Assembly: GCA_021740645.1 (NCBI GenBank)
Contig: JAIOZL010000017.1
Span: 1 to 64,000 of the forward strand
DNA: 64,000 bases
Reading direction: 5' to 3'
From: Bacteroidales bacterium
Lineage (GTDB): Bacteria > Bacteroidota > Bacteroidia > Bacteroidales > JAADJA01
Part shown: in pieces, positions 40,369 to 50,136 of the stretch
Layout: the number at the start of each line of letters is the position of its first letter
Numbering within the stretch: the first letter of the stretch is position 1
Program-made: the position numbers and the translations under genes
Notes under the pieces: model-generated
What the model was told of the DNA's origin: nothing
Database searches by the model: none
What the model saw: only the letters and a program-made list of their open reading frames with translations

Positions 40369-43300
40369 TTAGTTTCCTTTATCAAATTCGGTCATCAGGT
40401 ATTTTGCAATATGCACCTGTAAAAATTTATCAATGGCAAATATTCCCCCGGCCTTTTCATTTATTATCCCGGCCCGGCGAAGGTAATTAACCGTATAGTT
40501 TACTTTAATTTCTTCTTCGAGCAGAACATTACAAAGTTTTTGAACACTCAGCTGCTTATGCAACAAAAATTGCAAGAGGTAAATTTTTGTCTCTTTCGGG
40601 AGTTTTGTAAATACTGCCGTATCGGGTAAACGGGGACTTTGCAGAAGGATGGTATCATTCTTAAAATCGCTTATACCCGTTACCCAGGCAAGCAATGCAG
40701 CCCCGATATTCCCCCCTGAAAAATTAAACACCTGGTTGAATAGCCGTGCATATTGGGCCTGCGAAATATGGCCGGGTGTATTTTTTTCAATCTGTAATTT
40801 TAGTCCGCTGGTACGATGCCTGAACAATATGACCTCCTGGATTTCTTTTGATCCGAAAGGGCCAAGCTGAACCACCTGTAAGGCAAAATGCCCAAAAGGG
40901 TTGATCTGGTTAATTAATTTAAACACCCGCTTATTAAACACCAGGATAAAAAATACTTTATCACTGTAATGCCTTACCAGGTTAAAAACAGAATCGATTA
41001 CCACCAGTCCGTTTTCCGATCTTTCCCAAAAGAGTTCCAGGTCATCCAAAACCATCATGCTGTTTTCAGGAAGTTTGTCCATTATTTCGTGCACCGAACC
41101 ACCCATTCCGGTGGCCTCCTTTAAGTGTTCCAGGAAAGTATCCGGGTGAGCGGGCCCCGTGCCCGACGGATTGATGATATAGGTGGGATGATCCTTTTGA
41201 TTTTCGTTGACCAAGTAATTGGCAAAAAATGATTTACCACTTTTGGCATCGCCTGTAATTACAAGACAGCCCTTGATCCCTGCTTTGTAGCGGTTTATGG
41301 CTTTCCGGGCAAGTCCCAGTTCTTTTTGCCGGCCAAACCAGAACTCAGGCTGATAATTATACTGACTTAAAAATAGTTGTTGGTAATAAAAAGGTATCTT
41401 TTTAATGATTCCATTTTTAGGAGATACTTTCTCTTTGAAGTTAAGCATCTCATCAATCAGGTTAACATCTTTTGATTGGTCGTCGGTAACTTTTTTGGCC
41501 AACAGACGGGCTTCACTTTGAGAGTGCCAGAGATTGGCCTTTTGGTGCTGCACAAAATCCCTGATGATCCTCAGCCTGGTCTGAATAAACCTGTTTTCTT
41601 TATCGGCATCTTTTCGCACCAGGTATTTGTTGTTCTCAGATGCTTTCAACAAGCGGAATAAATGTAGCTCTGCACTTGTTTTGGTGTATAAAACCCGGAT
41701 GTTCTTTTTGTAAGTATCAAATTCGGTTTTAATGGCCTCAATGTTTACGTCTACTTTTTTGCGCTGATCGTTGGTAAATGCCTCAATATCTCCAAAATTT
41801 TCGTAATCTTCTTCCGGTACAAAAGTGCCCTTATCATTTTGGCGGCTTAAGTTGATAAGCCGGGCTGCGTCTTCAATGATTACCTGAAGTCCCTGGATGT
41901 TTTCGGCCATTTTGTTGGTATTGCTAACCAGGGGAGCAATCAATTCGTTTTGTATAAAATAATCCACTAACCGAAGTACGGGAATCTTTAAGGTTTCCTC
42001 GTCGGAGAATTGCCTGTTGGTTAATTCGTTAATTGTTTCTTCTGTAAAAACCTCAAGGTTGGCCGGTAACTGCCGAAGGATGGATTTGATATTACGAAAA
42101 GCTTTATCGGTAATTTTATTCAGGCTGAGTTGCAGACTTTGCGACTGGAGATTCGTCGCCGGAAGGCTTATTTTTTCTTCCTCCTGTTCTCCTTTTCCTT
42201 TTGGGGCAATTGATTGTTGTATCTGGTTTAGTCGCATAAACACCTGCTCATCGAGGATTTTATTAATCTCAAAAAGGCTTTGTTCGATGATTTTATACAG
42301 ACGGTATTCAACCAACAATAATTGCAATTCTGTATGGATGGATTTCGTCAATATCGATTGGTTGACCCCCCACTTCGAAGGAAGGGATTGAAGTTCTTTT
42401 CCGGCTTCCTTTATTTTTTTTCGGGCCTGGGCTTGGGCAAGAAGATTAGCCGGGTAATCCGATACAGCCTGACTGATATCATGTACACAACGGTTATCCT
42501 CTTTATTTAGCTGAAGTTCTATATCAACACTACTGCTTTCGATGATTGAAGTAAGTTGGTCAAGGTGGCTAAAAACATTCTGTTTTCCCAGAGTGATTAT
42601 TTCCTGCAGGTTGTCTTGTCCAATATTTTTTTCAATTACCTGGAAAGCATCGGTAACTGCATAGAGTAATTTTTGGAATTCAAAACTAAAGCTGATATTT
42701 AAGTTTCCGAACTGGAAAAAACTTTCCTTTGCCGATCCAAGCTTTCGCCCGGGTAAAATACCATTACAGATTTCCTTAAAATTAACAGCATATGGGATTC
42801 CCTGGCCCAATAGTTTTTGCTTATTGAATATACGCCTATTCATTTTAAGCAGTCGAACTTTCATGCCGTCGCCGGAATCGGGGTTTAAATCCTCTCGATT
42901 TAAAAAGATATTGACTTTCTCGGGGATGTCCTTCCTGATTTTATCTAATTCACTGTTCAAATAGGTGATCCCGGTTTCAAGGGTGTCCTGCGATTCGGAT
43001 AAAACGGTGGTTTGCATCTCCTCAAGTATCTTCCCAAGTTTGATTAGCAAGCCGGTTTTTAATTGAGACACGAGTTGAATTTGACTGCTACTATTGATCT
43101 TTCCGGATTTGTTTTCAAGCACGGCATAAGCTTTTTCAACTGACTGCCTTGCCAAATCTGTTTTATTGAGCCGGTAATCAAATATCTGTTTGAATGTGCG
43201 TTTATAATAATTTTTACTCAGGTTGTCCAGTTTTTCCAGCAAATGAGTACAAGCCTCGGCCAGTTCTGGTTTTTCGGGTAAAATGGTTTCTTTTAGTTTA

Positions 43301-45546
43301 ACAGGCCTTGTCTCCGATTCTTTAGTTTTGGTGGCTATGGGTTCTGTCACTTCACCTGACCCTACTTTTAGTTTTTTAAAAGACGAGGAGGCATCCAATA
43401 ACACCACGGTACCTATTCTTTCAAGCAATATATTGGTATTGGCAACAAACTTCGATTCTTCGTTTTCTTTAATGTCAGGTATTTCGAGAAAAACGAGGTC
43501 AGTAACGGCAGACTCAGCCTCAACGATTTCGTAAAAAGGTTTACGTTCAATCTGGTTATTGAGCACTTTAATTTCTGCATCTATTCGCATATTGTCAAGG
43601 ATATCATCCATTTTTTTATAGATGATCTCGCTACGCTCATTTAAATAATTTACAATGAGTACGCGTATTCTTGCCTGTCCCCAATCATCTGACATCACAA
43701 GCAATTTTGAGAGTGTTAAGGCCAGGTTGCCATGATTACTTTTGTCGCGAAACCAGATATCGATGGTTTTCTTTTTGCCAAACCCTACCCGTTTATCATA
43801 ACCCAGCATCACCACATTCAGGTCTAGTTCATACAGGTTATTAAGCATTTCCACAAAACGTACCGGGTCGTGTGTATGCCGGGCCCATCCCAGCATAACA
43901 GTATTGGGTTCAAGGCCTGAGAACCCATAGGTCCGCGATATCAAATCGATGCCTTCGTACACATCCTTCACTATTTGGCGGCGGGTAAAGACACCTTTTG
44001 CTGATTCTTCGCCAGGAACAGATTGATTTTTTTTGGGAAATAAGGCCCTGGCATCTTTATTTTCAATCAGGTCGAAATTAGAGAGAACCCCATGAAGGCC
44101 TACCAGGTCTTTACCCAGGTTTAAAAGATGTGGACGACGGTTGGTTCCACCACTAAAAAGCATGATATTGGGCCGCCAGTTTCGTTCTACTTCTTCGGCC
44201 TTGTCCATTTTGTCAAGGGCAGTCCGCATAAAAGTGGACCATACGCTTTGCCATACATCCCCATATTCAAGTTTAATTTGTTTCCGTTTTAAAATAAAAT
44301 ATATGGCCATCATAATGATGAGGGCTGCAAACATGGAAACCACATCCAATTGGAACATTACTCCAAAAGCAGCAATAAAACCGACCAACCCAATGTATCT
44401 GCTGATTTTGAATGAAGGCCTGAAATCAGTACTGGCCCAGCTTTCAAGGTAATAAGCGATATTGATAAACCCATAAGAAGCGAGGTAAAACATAGAAACG
44501 ACCCGTGCGATAACATTTAATTCACCGATCAGGATGCCTGCTTCGGCAATTATAAATATTACGATCAGGGCCACCCGTGGCTCATTATTGACTCCATAAA
44601 CCTTTGAAAAAAGCTTAGGCCCAATCTTGTCGGACGACATAGCCTGCAGGATGCGGGGCCCACCAAGAATACCTCCCAGGGCCGAAGAAAGGGTGGCACC
44701 CCAGATACCAGCCACAACCAGAGGGGTAAACCAGGCAAGTTTCATTAAAAAGTTGTAATCGTTGGTCAGAAGGTCGCGGTTAACAAAAAATGCTATGGCA
44801 ACGGCAAGCCCCACATAAATCACTAATCCTACCGTTATGGAAGCCATGGTTCCCAGAGGGATGGATTTTTTGGGGTCTTTTAAATCGCCAGACATGGCCA
44901 CTCCTGCGGTAAATCCTGTCACAGCCGGGAAAAATACCGCAAAGATCACAGCCAGGTCAATTTCTGAATTTATGGGATTTAATAATGGTGCATCAGGATG
45001 AAGGTCGGTATTCAACATAAATCCTACAAAAATTGAAACGAGGGAGAGGGCAATGGCCCCAAGAATATAAAATTGTGTTTTTATAGCCAATGAAGTGCTG
45101 ATAAAGGCGATGGCCACTAATACTAAAATAGCAGCTGTGCCAATGACCCTGTAGCCCATGAGGTTTTGTTCTAATCCAAGGAAATGAGCTACTGGTTCAA
45201 TACTTAAAAAGTTTTCAGCGAAACCTACCAGGTAAAGAGAAATACTCAGGGCAGTCCCCACAAAGAGAGTTATCCCAATTGCGCCACCCATTGGCAATCC
45301 TAAACTTCTGGATAATATATAGTAGATACCTCCGGCTTTAATTTTTTTATCTGTAGCTATGGAGGAAACACTTAATCCGGTGGATAGGGAGATCACATGG
45401 GCTAACAAGATAATAATTACAGTACTTACCAATCCTGCATTTCCGACTACCCATCCCAGGCGCATGTACATTATTACCCCCAGAATGGTTAAAAGAGAAG
45501 GAGTAAATACTCCAGCAAATGCCCCAAATTTTTTTGCTTTTGCCAT
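40369..45546 (-). CDS. SLC12/cation-chloride-cotransporter-like APC permease fused to a long helical region and C-terminal P-loop ATPase plus winged-helix-like segment
   Basis: 1725 aa. GVFTPSLLTILGVIMYMRLGWVVGNAG and AGGIYYILSRSLGLPMGGAIG (SLC12-type core); WRPNIMLFSGGTNRRPHLL and KKTIDIWFRDKSNHGNLALTLSKLLVMSDDWGQARIRVLIV (SLC12 C-domain); GDAKSGKS (Walker A, 41230-41253) and MMVLDDLELF (Walker B-like, ~41029-41058). Confidence 0.88.
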   Translation of the reverse strand: MAKAKKFGAFAGVFTPSLLTILGVIMYMRLGWVVGNAGLVSTVIIILLAHVISLSTGLSVSSIATDKKIKAGGIYYILSRSLGLPMGGAIGITLFVGTALSISLYLVGFAENFLSIEPVAHFLGLEQNLMGYRVIGTAAILVLVAIAFISTSLAIKTQFYILGAIALSLVSIFVGFMLNTDLHPDAPLLNPINSEIDLAVIFAVFFPAVTGFTAGVAMSGDLKDPKKSIPLGTMASITVGLVIYVGLAVAIAFFVNRDLLTNDYNFLMKLAWFTPLVVAGIWGATLSSALGGILGGPRILQAMSSDKIGPKLFSKVYGVNNEPRVALIVIFIIAEAGILIGELNVIARVVSMFYLASYGFINIAYYLESWASTDFRPSFKISRYIGLVGFIAAFGVMFQLDVVSMFAALIIMMAIYFILKRKQIKLEYGDVWQSVWSTFMRTALDKMDKAEEVERNWRPNIMLFSGGTNRRPHLLNLGKDLVGLHGVLSNFDLIENKDARALFPKKNQSVPGEESAKGVFTRRQIVKDVYEGIDLISRTYGFSGLEPNTVMLGWARHTHDPVRFVEMLNNLYELDLNVVMLGYDKRVGFGKKKTIDIWFRDKSNHGNLALTLSKLLVMSDDWGQARIRVLIVNYLNERSEIIYKKMDDILDNMRIDAEIKVLNNQIERKPFYEIVEAESAVTDLVFLEIPDIKENEESKFVANTNILLERIGTVVLLDASSSFKKLKVGSGEVTEPIATKTKESETRPVKLKETILPEKPELAEACTHLLEKLDNLSKNYYKRTFKQIFDYRLNKTDLARQSVEKAYAVLENKSGKINSSSQIQLVSQLKTGLLIKLGKILEEMQTTVLSESQDTLETGITYLNSELDKIRKDIPEKVNIFLNREDLNPDSGDGMKVRLLKMNRRIFNKQKLLGQGIPYAVNFKEICNGILPGRKLGSAKESFFQFGNLNISFSFEFQKLLYAVTDAFQVIEKNIGQDNLQEIITLGKQNVFSHLDQLTSIIESSSVDIELQLNKEDNRCVHDISQAVSDYPANLLAQAQARKKIKEAGKELQSLPSKWGVNQSILTKSIHTELQLLLVEYRLYKIIEQSLFEINKILDEQVFMRLNQIQQSIAPKGKGEQEEEKISLPATNLQSQSLQLSLNKITDKAFRNIKSILRQLPANLEVFTEETINELTNRQFSDEETLKIPVLRLVDYFIQNELIAPLVSNTNKMAENIQGLQVIIEDAARLINLSRQNDKGTFVPEEDYENFGDIEAFTNDQRKKVDVNIEAIKTEFDTYKKNIRVLYTKTSAELHLFRLLKASENNKYLVRKDADKENRFIQTRLRIIRDFVQHQKANLWHSQSEARLLAKKVTDDQSKDVNLIDEMLNFKEKVSPKNGIIKKIPFYYQQLFLSQYNYQPEFWFGRQKELGLARKAINRYKAGIKGCLVITGDAKSGKSFFANYLVNENQKDHPTYIINPSGTGPAHPDTFLEHLKEATGMGGSVHEIMDKLPENSMMVLDDLELFWERSENGLVVIDSVFNLVRHYSDKVFFILVFNKRVFKLINQINPFGHFALQVVQLGPFGSKEIQEVILFRHRTSGLKLQIEKNTPGHISQAQYARLFNQVFNFSGGNIGAALLAWVTGISDFKNDTILLQSPRLPDTAVFTKLPKETKIYLLQFLLHKQLSVQKLCNVLLEEEIKVNYTVNYLRRAGIINEKAGGIFAIDKFLQVHIAKYLMTEFDKGN

Positions 45547-45665
45547 GTAGATTGTTTTGCAGGATAAAAGTAGTAAATTTAATTAAGAGGAGAAAAAGAA
45601 CCTAAGAATGCCCTGTAGCTCCCTAAATTTAACTGCATGAGTGAAATAAAAATCCAAACCCAAAT

Positions 45666-46064
45666 CTATTGGGTTTTTATGTTACTTAATTTTTTTATGA
45701 TTAAGGTTGCCAAAAATGCCTCAAGAAAACTTAAGGGGATAGCAAAATATAAAATGCCTAAAGGCAAAACACCCATATTCCAGGTTACTACCCACATCAA
45801 AACAAAGCCTACAAACCAGGAGAGAAAAGTTGTTGGCCAAAGTGAAAATTTCCCGGAAATAATGTAAATGGCAATGGCAAATAATAGCGACCATAGCCCC
45901 CAAACAGATCCGTTTAGCGGTTCGGAGGGGAATATAAGCCCAAGCGAGTTGCAGTGTTCCGTCCAATACGACTTCAGGAGAAACTCATTTCTGACAAATT
46001 CAGAAATACTGATCCATATAGTGGCCAGAAGGATGGGTAAGATAGTTTTTTTAAGTACTATCAT
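45666..46064 (-). CDS. Small integral membrane protein of unknown function
   Basis: 132 aa with about 4 hydrophobic helices; start overlaps the upstream stop by 4 nt (ATGA). Confidence 0.65.
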   Translation of the reverse strand: MIVLKKTILPILLATIWISISEFVRNEFLLKSYWTEHCNSLGLIFPSEPLNGSVWGLWSLLFAIAIYIISGKFSLWPTTFLSWFVGFVLMWVVTWNMGVLPLGILYFAIPLSFLEAFLATLIIKKLSNIKTQ

Positions 46065-48559
46065 TTTTCAGATTCTTTAATTTTATTTTCAAGTTCTTTC
46101 AATTTGTCTCTCAATTCCTTAATCCTGAATTCCCTGCCTATAAAAAGTTTATTAAAACGCATTAATTCCTCGTTTTTCTTTTCGAGTTCAGTTGTTCTTT
46201 CAGCTACTAATTTCTCCAGGTTTTCATGGTGTTTTTTGATTTCCTCTGCGGCTTTCTTTTGCCGGGTAACATCCATTACCATTCCTATAATCATGTCGAT
46301 TTTACCCTGTGCGTTTTTCCGCGAAGTTAAGGCTAAATCGGCCCACATAATTTCTCCGTTTTTATGGATATATCTTTTCTCCAACCTAAAATCATTGATC
46401 TCTCCTGAAATTATTTTATTCACCATGTTTATTTCAAAGGGCATATCGTCAGGATGGGTAAACTGCCGAATATTCATTTTAATAATATCTTCACGACTAT
46501 GACCCAATAAAGCAAGAAATTCTTTATTCACTTCAAGGATGTTTCCCTCATTATCGCTAAGGACAATTCCTATATTTGAATGCTCAAAGATACCTTTGAA
46601 TTTTGCTTCACTTTCTTTAAGGGCAAGATCAGCCAGTTTCCTGTCTGTAATATCTTTTGAGATAATCTGAATACCCTTAACCTGTTTATTGTTTCCTAAA
46701 ATTCTGGTATAGGTTGACAGGAACCATTTTGTTCCTTCCTGCAATTGAACCTGATCTTCGTAATCTTTGCTTTTAGTTGAACCTGCTGCCAACTTTAACC
46801 TGTCCATATATTTTAAATAAACTGCATCTCCATATAACTCCCTAATGTTTTTCCCGACAAAATCTTCAGGTTTCCCTCCCATTAATTTTGCGGCCAGGTT
46901 ATTAAAGAGGATCAGTTTACCATTAAGATCCCAATATCCAATACCGGCACCAGCGCTTTCGAGTAATACCCGGTGTTTTTCTTCGCTTTCTTTTAATTTA
47001 ATTTCCGCTTGTTTTTGCTGAGTGATATCTTCAAATATTACACAAAATTTTTTATTGTTATCCCAGGGGCGGTATACCCTGCAATGATACAATTTGCCAG
47101 TGGGTTCATGAAATAATTCGAAGGTATCCGTTTTGCCTGTTAGCGCCACATTTCCATATCGCTTAATCCATTCTGGCTCCGTTTCCGGCCAAACCTCATG
47201 AACAGTTTTACCTTTTACTTCATTATTCTTTACTCCGGTTATATCTTCATAAGCCTTATTAATGTATTCGAAGCGATAGCTAATAAACTTACCGGATTTG
47301 TCAAATACCGATTCGAAGATTACAAAGGCATTGATCATACTGTTTAATAAATGACTTAATTCATTCCTGTTTTCAGAAAGGGCAAGTTCGGCAGTTTTGC
47401 GGACAGTAATATCTTTAACAAATCCTAAAAATCTGTCCGTAGATATTTTTACAGCATCAACTGTCCAAAAACGTATTTCACCTTTTTTTGTGACAAATCT
47501 TATTTCTGCACTTGCATATCCATCATTGGCTAATGACGAGAAATGTTGAATCCCTTTCTCAATATCTTCAGGGTGCAGCAGATCGGTAATACCCATGGAA
47601 AGTAATTCTTTTTTGGTGTATCCTGTAATTTTACAGGCAGCTTGATTAACTTCCTTATATTTTCCATTATCATCTGCAACAAAAACACCATCCGGTGCAT
47701 CTTCGATGTATGATCTGAATTTTTCTTCGCTTTCTCTCAGTTTACTTTCAATTTTCTTCTGGGGAGTAATGTCGGTGGCAATGCCACATACAGCGTAGAT
47801 AGTACCATCGTTGTTATAAAGTGGAATCTTTGAAGATAATACCGTATGCATGCCATCTGGATGAGGTACAAATTCCTCAAGTACCAATGGCTTTTTCTCA
47901 GCTATAACAGCCTTATCATGTTTTCGGAATTGGGTTGCCTGATCTTTTGAGAATATATCAAAATCAGTGAGACCCTGTATTTCAGCATTCGTTATTTGGT
48001 GTAGTTGCTCGAAAACTTTGTTGATGTATAAGTATTTTCCTTCAAGATCTTTGATAAAAACCGCCTGTGAGGTATTATCCAAAATACTACGGTATTTATT
48101 TTCACTTTCCCGCAGTGCTTCTTCAGCCTGCCTTGTTTCTGTAACATCAACTCCTGAACTTAATATCTCATAGAATGTACCGTTGTCATTCTTAAGAATT
48201 GAATTATGCCATGCAATTATACGTTCATTACCCTCTGCATTAATAACAGGGTTTTCGTAAAATTCCAGGGGCTCTAACTTTCCTGAACAAATATTATCAA
48301 AAACATTTTTAACTTTTTCCACCTGGTTTTTTGGCAGAAAATGTTCAAACCAATTCCTTCCCAGGATTTCGCTTTCAGGGTATCCCAGTACTTCAGTTGC
48401 TTTTTTATTTGCCAGTGTAACGACCCCATCCTTGTTAAGAACAATAAACATGTTCCCAGCTACACTTAGGTAATGTTGTGTTGGATTTTTCTCTAGTTCT
48501 GCGATCCTTTTTTTTAGGATTTTAATTTCCCTGATCAGATCTTCATATTTTTTTGCCAT
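46061..48559 (-). CDS. Multi-PAS domain sensory protein without a histidine kinase domain
   Basis: 832 aa; repeated PAS/PAC patterns (ESEEKFRSYIEDAPDGVFVADDNGKYKEVNQAACKITGYTKKELL; KGIFEHSNIGIVLSDNEGNILEVNKEFLALLGHSREDI); ends in coiled coil ERTTELEKKNEELMRFNKLFIGREFRIKELRDKLKELENKIKESEK. Confidence 0.9.
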   Translation of the reverse strand: MAKKYEDLIREIKILKKRIAELEKNPTQHYLSVAGNMFIVLNKDGVVTLANKKATEVLGYPESEILGRNWFEHFLPKNQVEKVKNVFDNICSGKLEPLEFYENPVINAEGNERIIAWHNSILKNDNGTFYEILSSGVDVTETRQAEEALRESENKYRSILDNTSQAVFIKDLEGKYLYINKVFEQLHQITNAEIQGLTDFDIFSKDQATQFRKHDKAVIAEKKPLVLEEFVPHPDGMHTVLSSKIPLYNNDGTIYAVCGIATDITPQKKIESKLRESEEKFRSYIEDAPDGVFVADDNGKYKEVNQAACKITGYTKKELLSMGITDLLHPEDIEKGIQHFSSLANDGYASAEIRFVTKKGEIRFWTVDAVKISTDRFLGFVKDITVRKTAELALSENRNELSHLLNSMINAFVIFESVFDKSGKFISYRFEYINKAYEDITGVKNNEVKGKTVHEVWPETEPEWIKRYGNVALTGKTDTFELFHEPTGKLYHCRVYRPWDNNKKFCVIFEDITQQKQAEIKLKESEEKHRVLLESAGAGIGYWDLNGKLILFNNLAAKLMGGKPEDFVGKNIRELYGDAVYLKYMDRLKLAAGSTKSKDYEDQVQLQEGTKWFLSTYTRILGNNKQVKGIQIISKDITDRKLADLALKESEAKFKGIFEHSNIGIVLSDNEGNILEVNKEFLALLGHSREDIIKMNIRQFTHPDDMPFEINMVNKIISGEINDFRLEKRYIHKNGEIMWADLALTSRKNAQGKIDMIIGMVMDVTRQKKAAEEIKKHHENLEKLVAERTTELEKKNEELMRFNKLFIGREFRIKELRDKLKELENKIKESEK

Positions 48560-48781
48560 GATAGACCGGTGATGTTAGATTTATAAAATTACTTTTTTTT
48601 TTAATAAGTAATCCTATGTTCGCTACAATCATTTGATCTATTCTTTTAATTGCATAAAATATAAGGTACATAATGCATAAGAGGTTCGGTGAAAATTTTC
48701 CTTTTAAGTAAATAATTAAATAGGTTTAGTTATTAATTCGGATAAAATTTCGTCGAATCAGATTGCAGTTGTTAGATTGTA

Positions 48782-49897
48782 CTATTTGTTTTCAATCCTC
48801 CCATCTGCATGTTTTGCAAAACGTCCCTGGTCAATGGGATGCACAGGGCCACTAACCGGCCAGGGCCAACCACCAAATTCAGTCCGTTGATAGTCATCAA
48901 AAGCCTGTTGAATTTCCTGTCTGGTATTCATTACAAAGGGACCATGCTGCACAACAGGTTCTGCTATGGGTTTGCCCTGAAGGATCAAAATATGGCTGTC
49001 TTCATCGCCACTTTCAATAATAATTTCCATGTCTGCAGGGATTTCAGCCGAATGGTAATTGTCAAGTTCGGCATCCCCAATTTTTAATTTATTACCTTTA
49101 TAAAAATAGATTGTCCGTATAATTCCTTCTGAAGCTTCAGGAAGTGTCCAGTGTGCCCAAGCTTCCATTTTTGCATTCCAGATTCCCACTTCATTCGTTG
49201 AATCAGCAGCCCAGGAATCTGGAGGGGGAGGTGGAGCAGAATACTGGCCCAAAGTTCCAGCTATTATTTCAACTTTGGTTTGTTTTCCATTTTCATCTGT
49301 AAGATCAAAAACCGGAATAGAATCAGCCCATAACATCTTAAAGTGAGGCTCCACAAATTTTTTGGCCTTGGGTAAATTAAGCCAAATTTGAAATAACTCA
49401 AGCGGATTTTCCTTGTCCTGATTGATCAGTGGGAACATTTCGGCGTGCTGTATGCCTTTACCTGCCGTCATCCACTGGGTATCGCCATGGCCATAACGGC
49501 CCGAAGCACCCAAAGAATCGGAATGATCGACCATCCCTTTTCGAACTACCGTAACGGTTTCAAACCCCCGATGCGGGTGGCTTGGAAAACCAGGAACTTT
49601 TTGTCCGTGATACATTCTCCAGCCATCTTTTATTAAAAAATCCTGGCCAATCTGTCTTCCTTTCAAATGTCCGGGATCAGGACCCATATTTGCATTCCCT
49701 TTTGGGAAAAAATCTTCATGGTGTACGCAAAAAAGAAAAGGATCAGAGGTTTCCCACTGAAAGCCTAATGGTTTGATGTTTTTTACTTCAGGTGTATTCA
49801 TTCCATTGATTTTTGTTGATGAAATTCCTTTAAGGCCTCCCAGGGCAGTGGAAGAGGATACCGCTATTATCTTCTTAATAAAACTTCTCCGGTTTTT
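48782..49897 (-). CDS. Pirin family protein with Tat-like signal peptide
   Basis: MKNRRSFIKKIIAVSSSTALGG (RRSFIK) then pirin cupin motifs FPSHPHRGFETVTVVRKGMVDHSDSLGASGRYGHGDTQWMTAGKGIQHAEMFP. ORF opens at 49927; start at 49897 preferred. Confidence 0.9.
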   Translation of the reverse strand, partial: KNRRSFIKKIIAVSSSTALGGLKGISSTKINGMNTPEVKNIKPLGFQWETSDPFLFCVHHEDFFPKGNANMGPDPGHLKGRQIGQDFLIKDGWRMYHGQKVPGFPSHPHRGFETVTVVRKGMVDHSDSLGASGRYGHGDTQWMTAGKGIQHAEMFPLINQDKENPLELFQIWLNLPKAKKFVEPHFKMLWADSIPVFDLTDENGKQTKVEIIAGTLGQYSAPPPPPDSWAADSTNEVGIWNAKMEAWAHWTLPEASEGIIRTIYFYKGNKLKIGDAELDNYHSAEIPADMEIIIESGDEDSHILILQGKPIAEPVVQHGPFVMNTRQEIQQAFDDYQRTEFGGWPWPVSGPVHPIDQGRFAKHADGRIENK

Positions 49898-50088
49898 CAT
49901 TGATTGTTTTTCTTGCTTAATTAACAAATTAATACCGGGGCTTGTTTAAGGGTTATTTTATTTACTATGGAAATATTATTGAATATTTTGTCAAGCTGAG
50001 GCTATTCGCATAAATCCTTATATGCAGTTTAAGACTTCTTAAATTAAGAATCTTCGTAAAATCTATAAAGATTAGAAATGAAATTAAA

Positions 50089-50117
50089 AACCCGCAAAAA
50101 TTTCTTATTTGCGGGTT
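50089..50117 (-). terminator. Rho-independent terminator downstream of the tricorn-like protease
   Basis: AACCCGCAAA (50089-50098) pairs perfectly with TTTGCGGGTT (50108-50117); minus strand continues TTTTTAATTT. Confidence 0.88.
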
Positions 50118-50136
50118 CTGTATATATTGTAGGTTT

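Noticed and set aside
40649-45550. Plus-strand ORFs inside the 1725-aa gene
   Set aside because: Shadow ORFs; the minus frame has continuous family-consistent motifs over its whole length.
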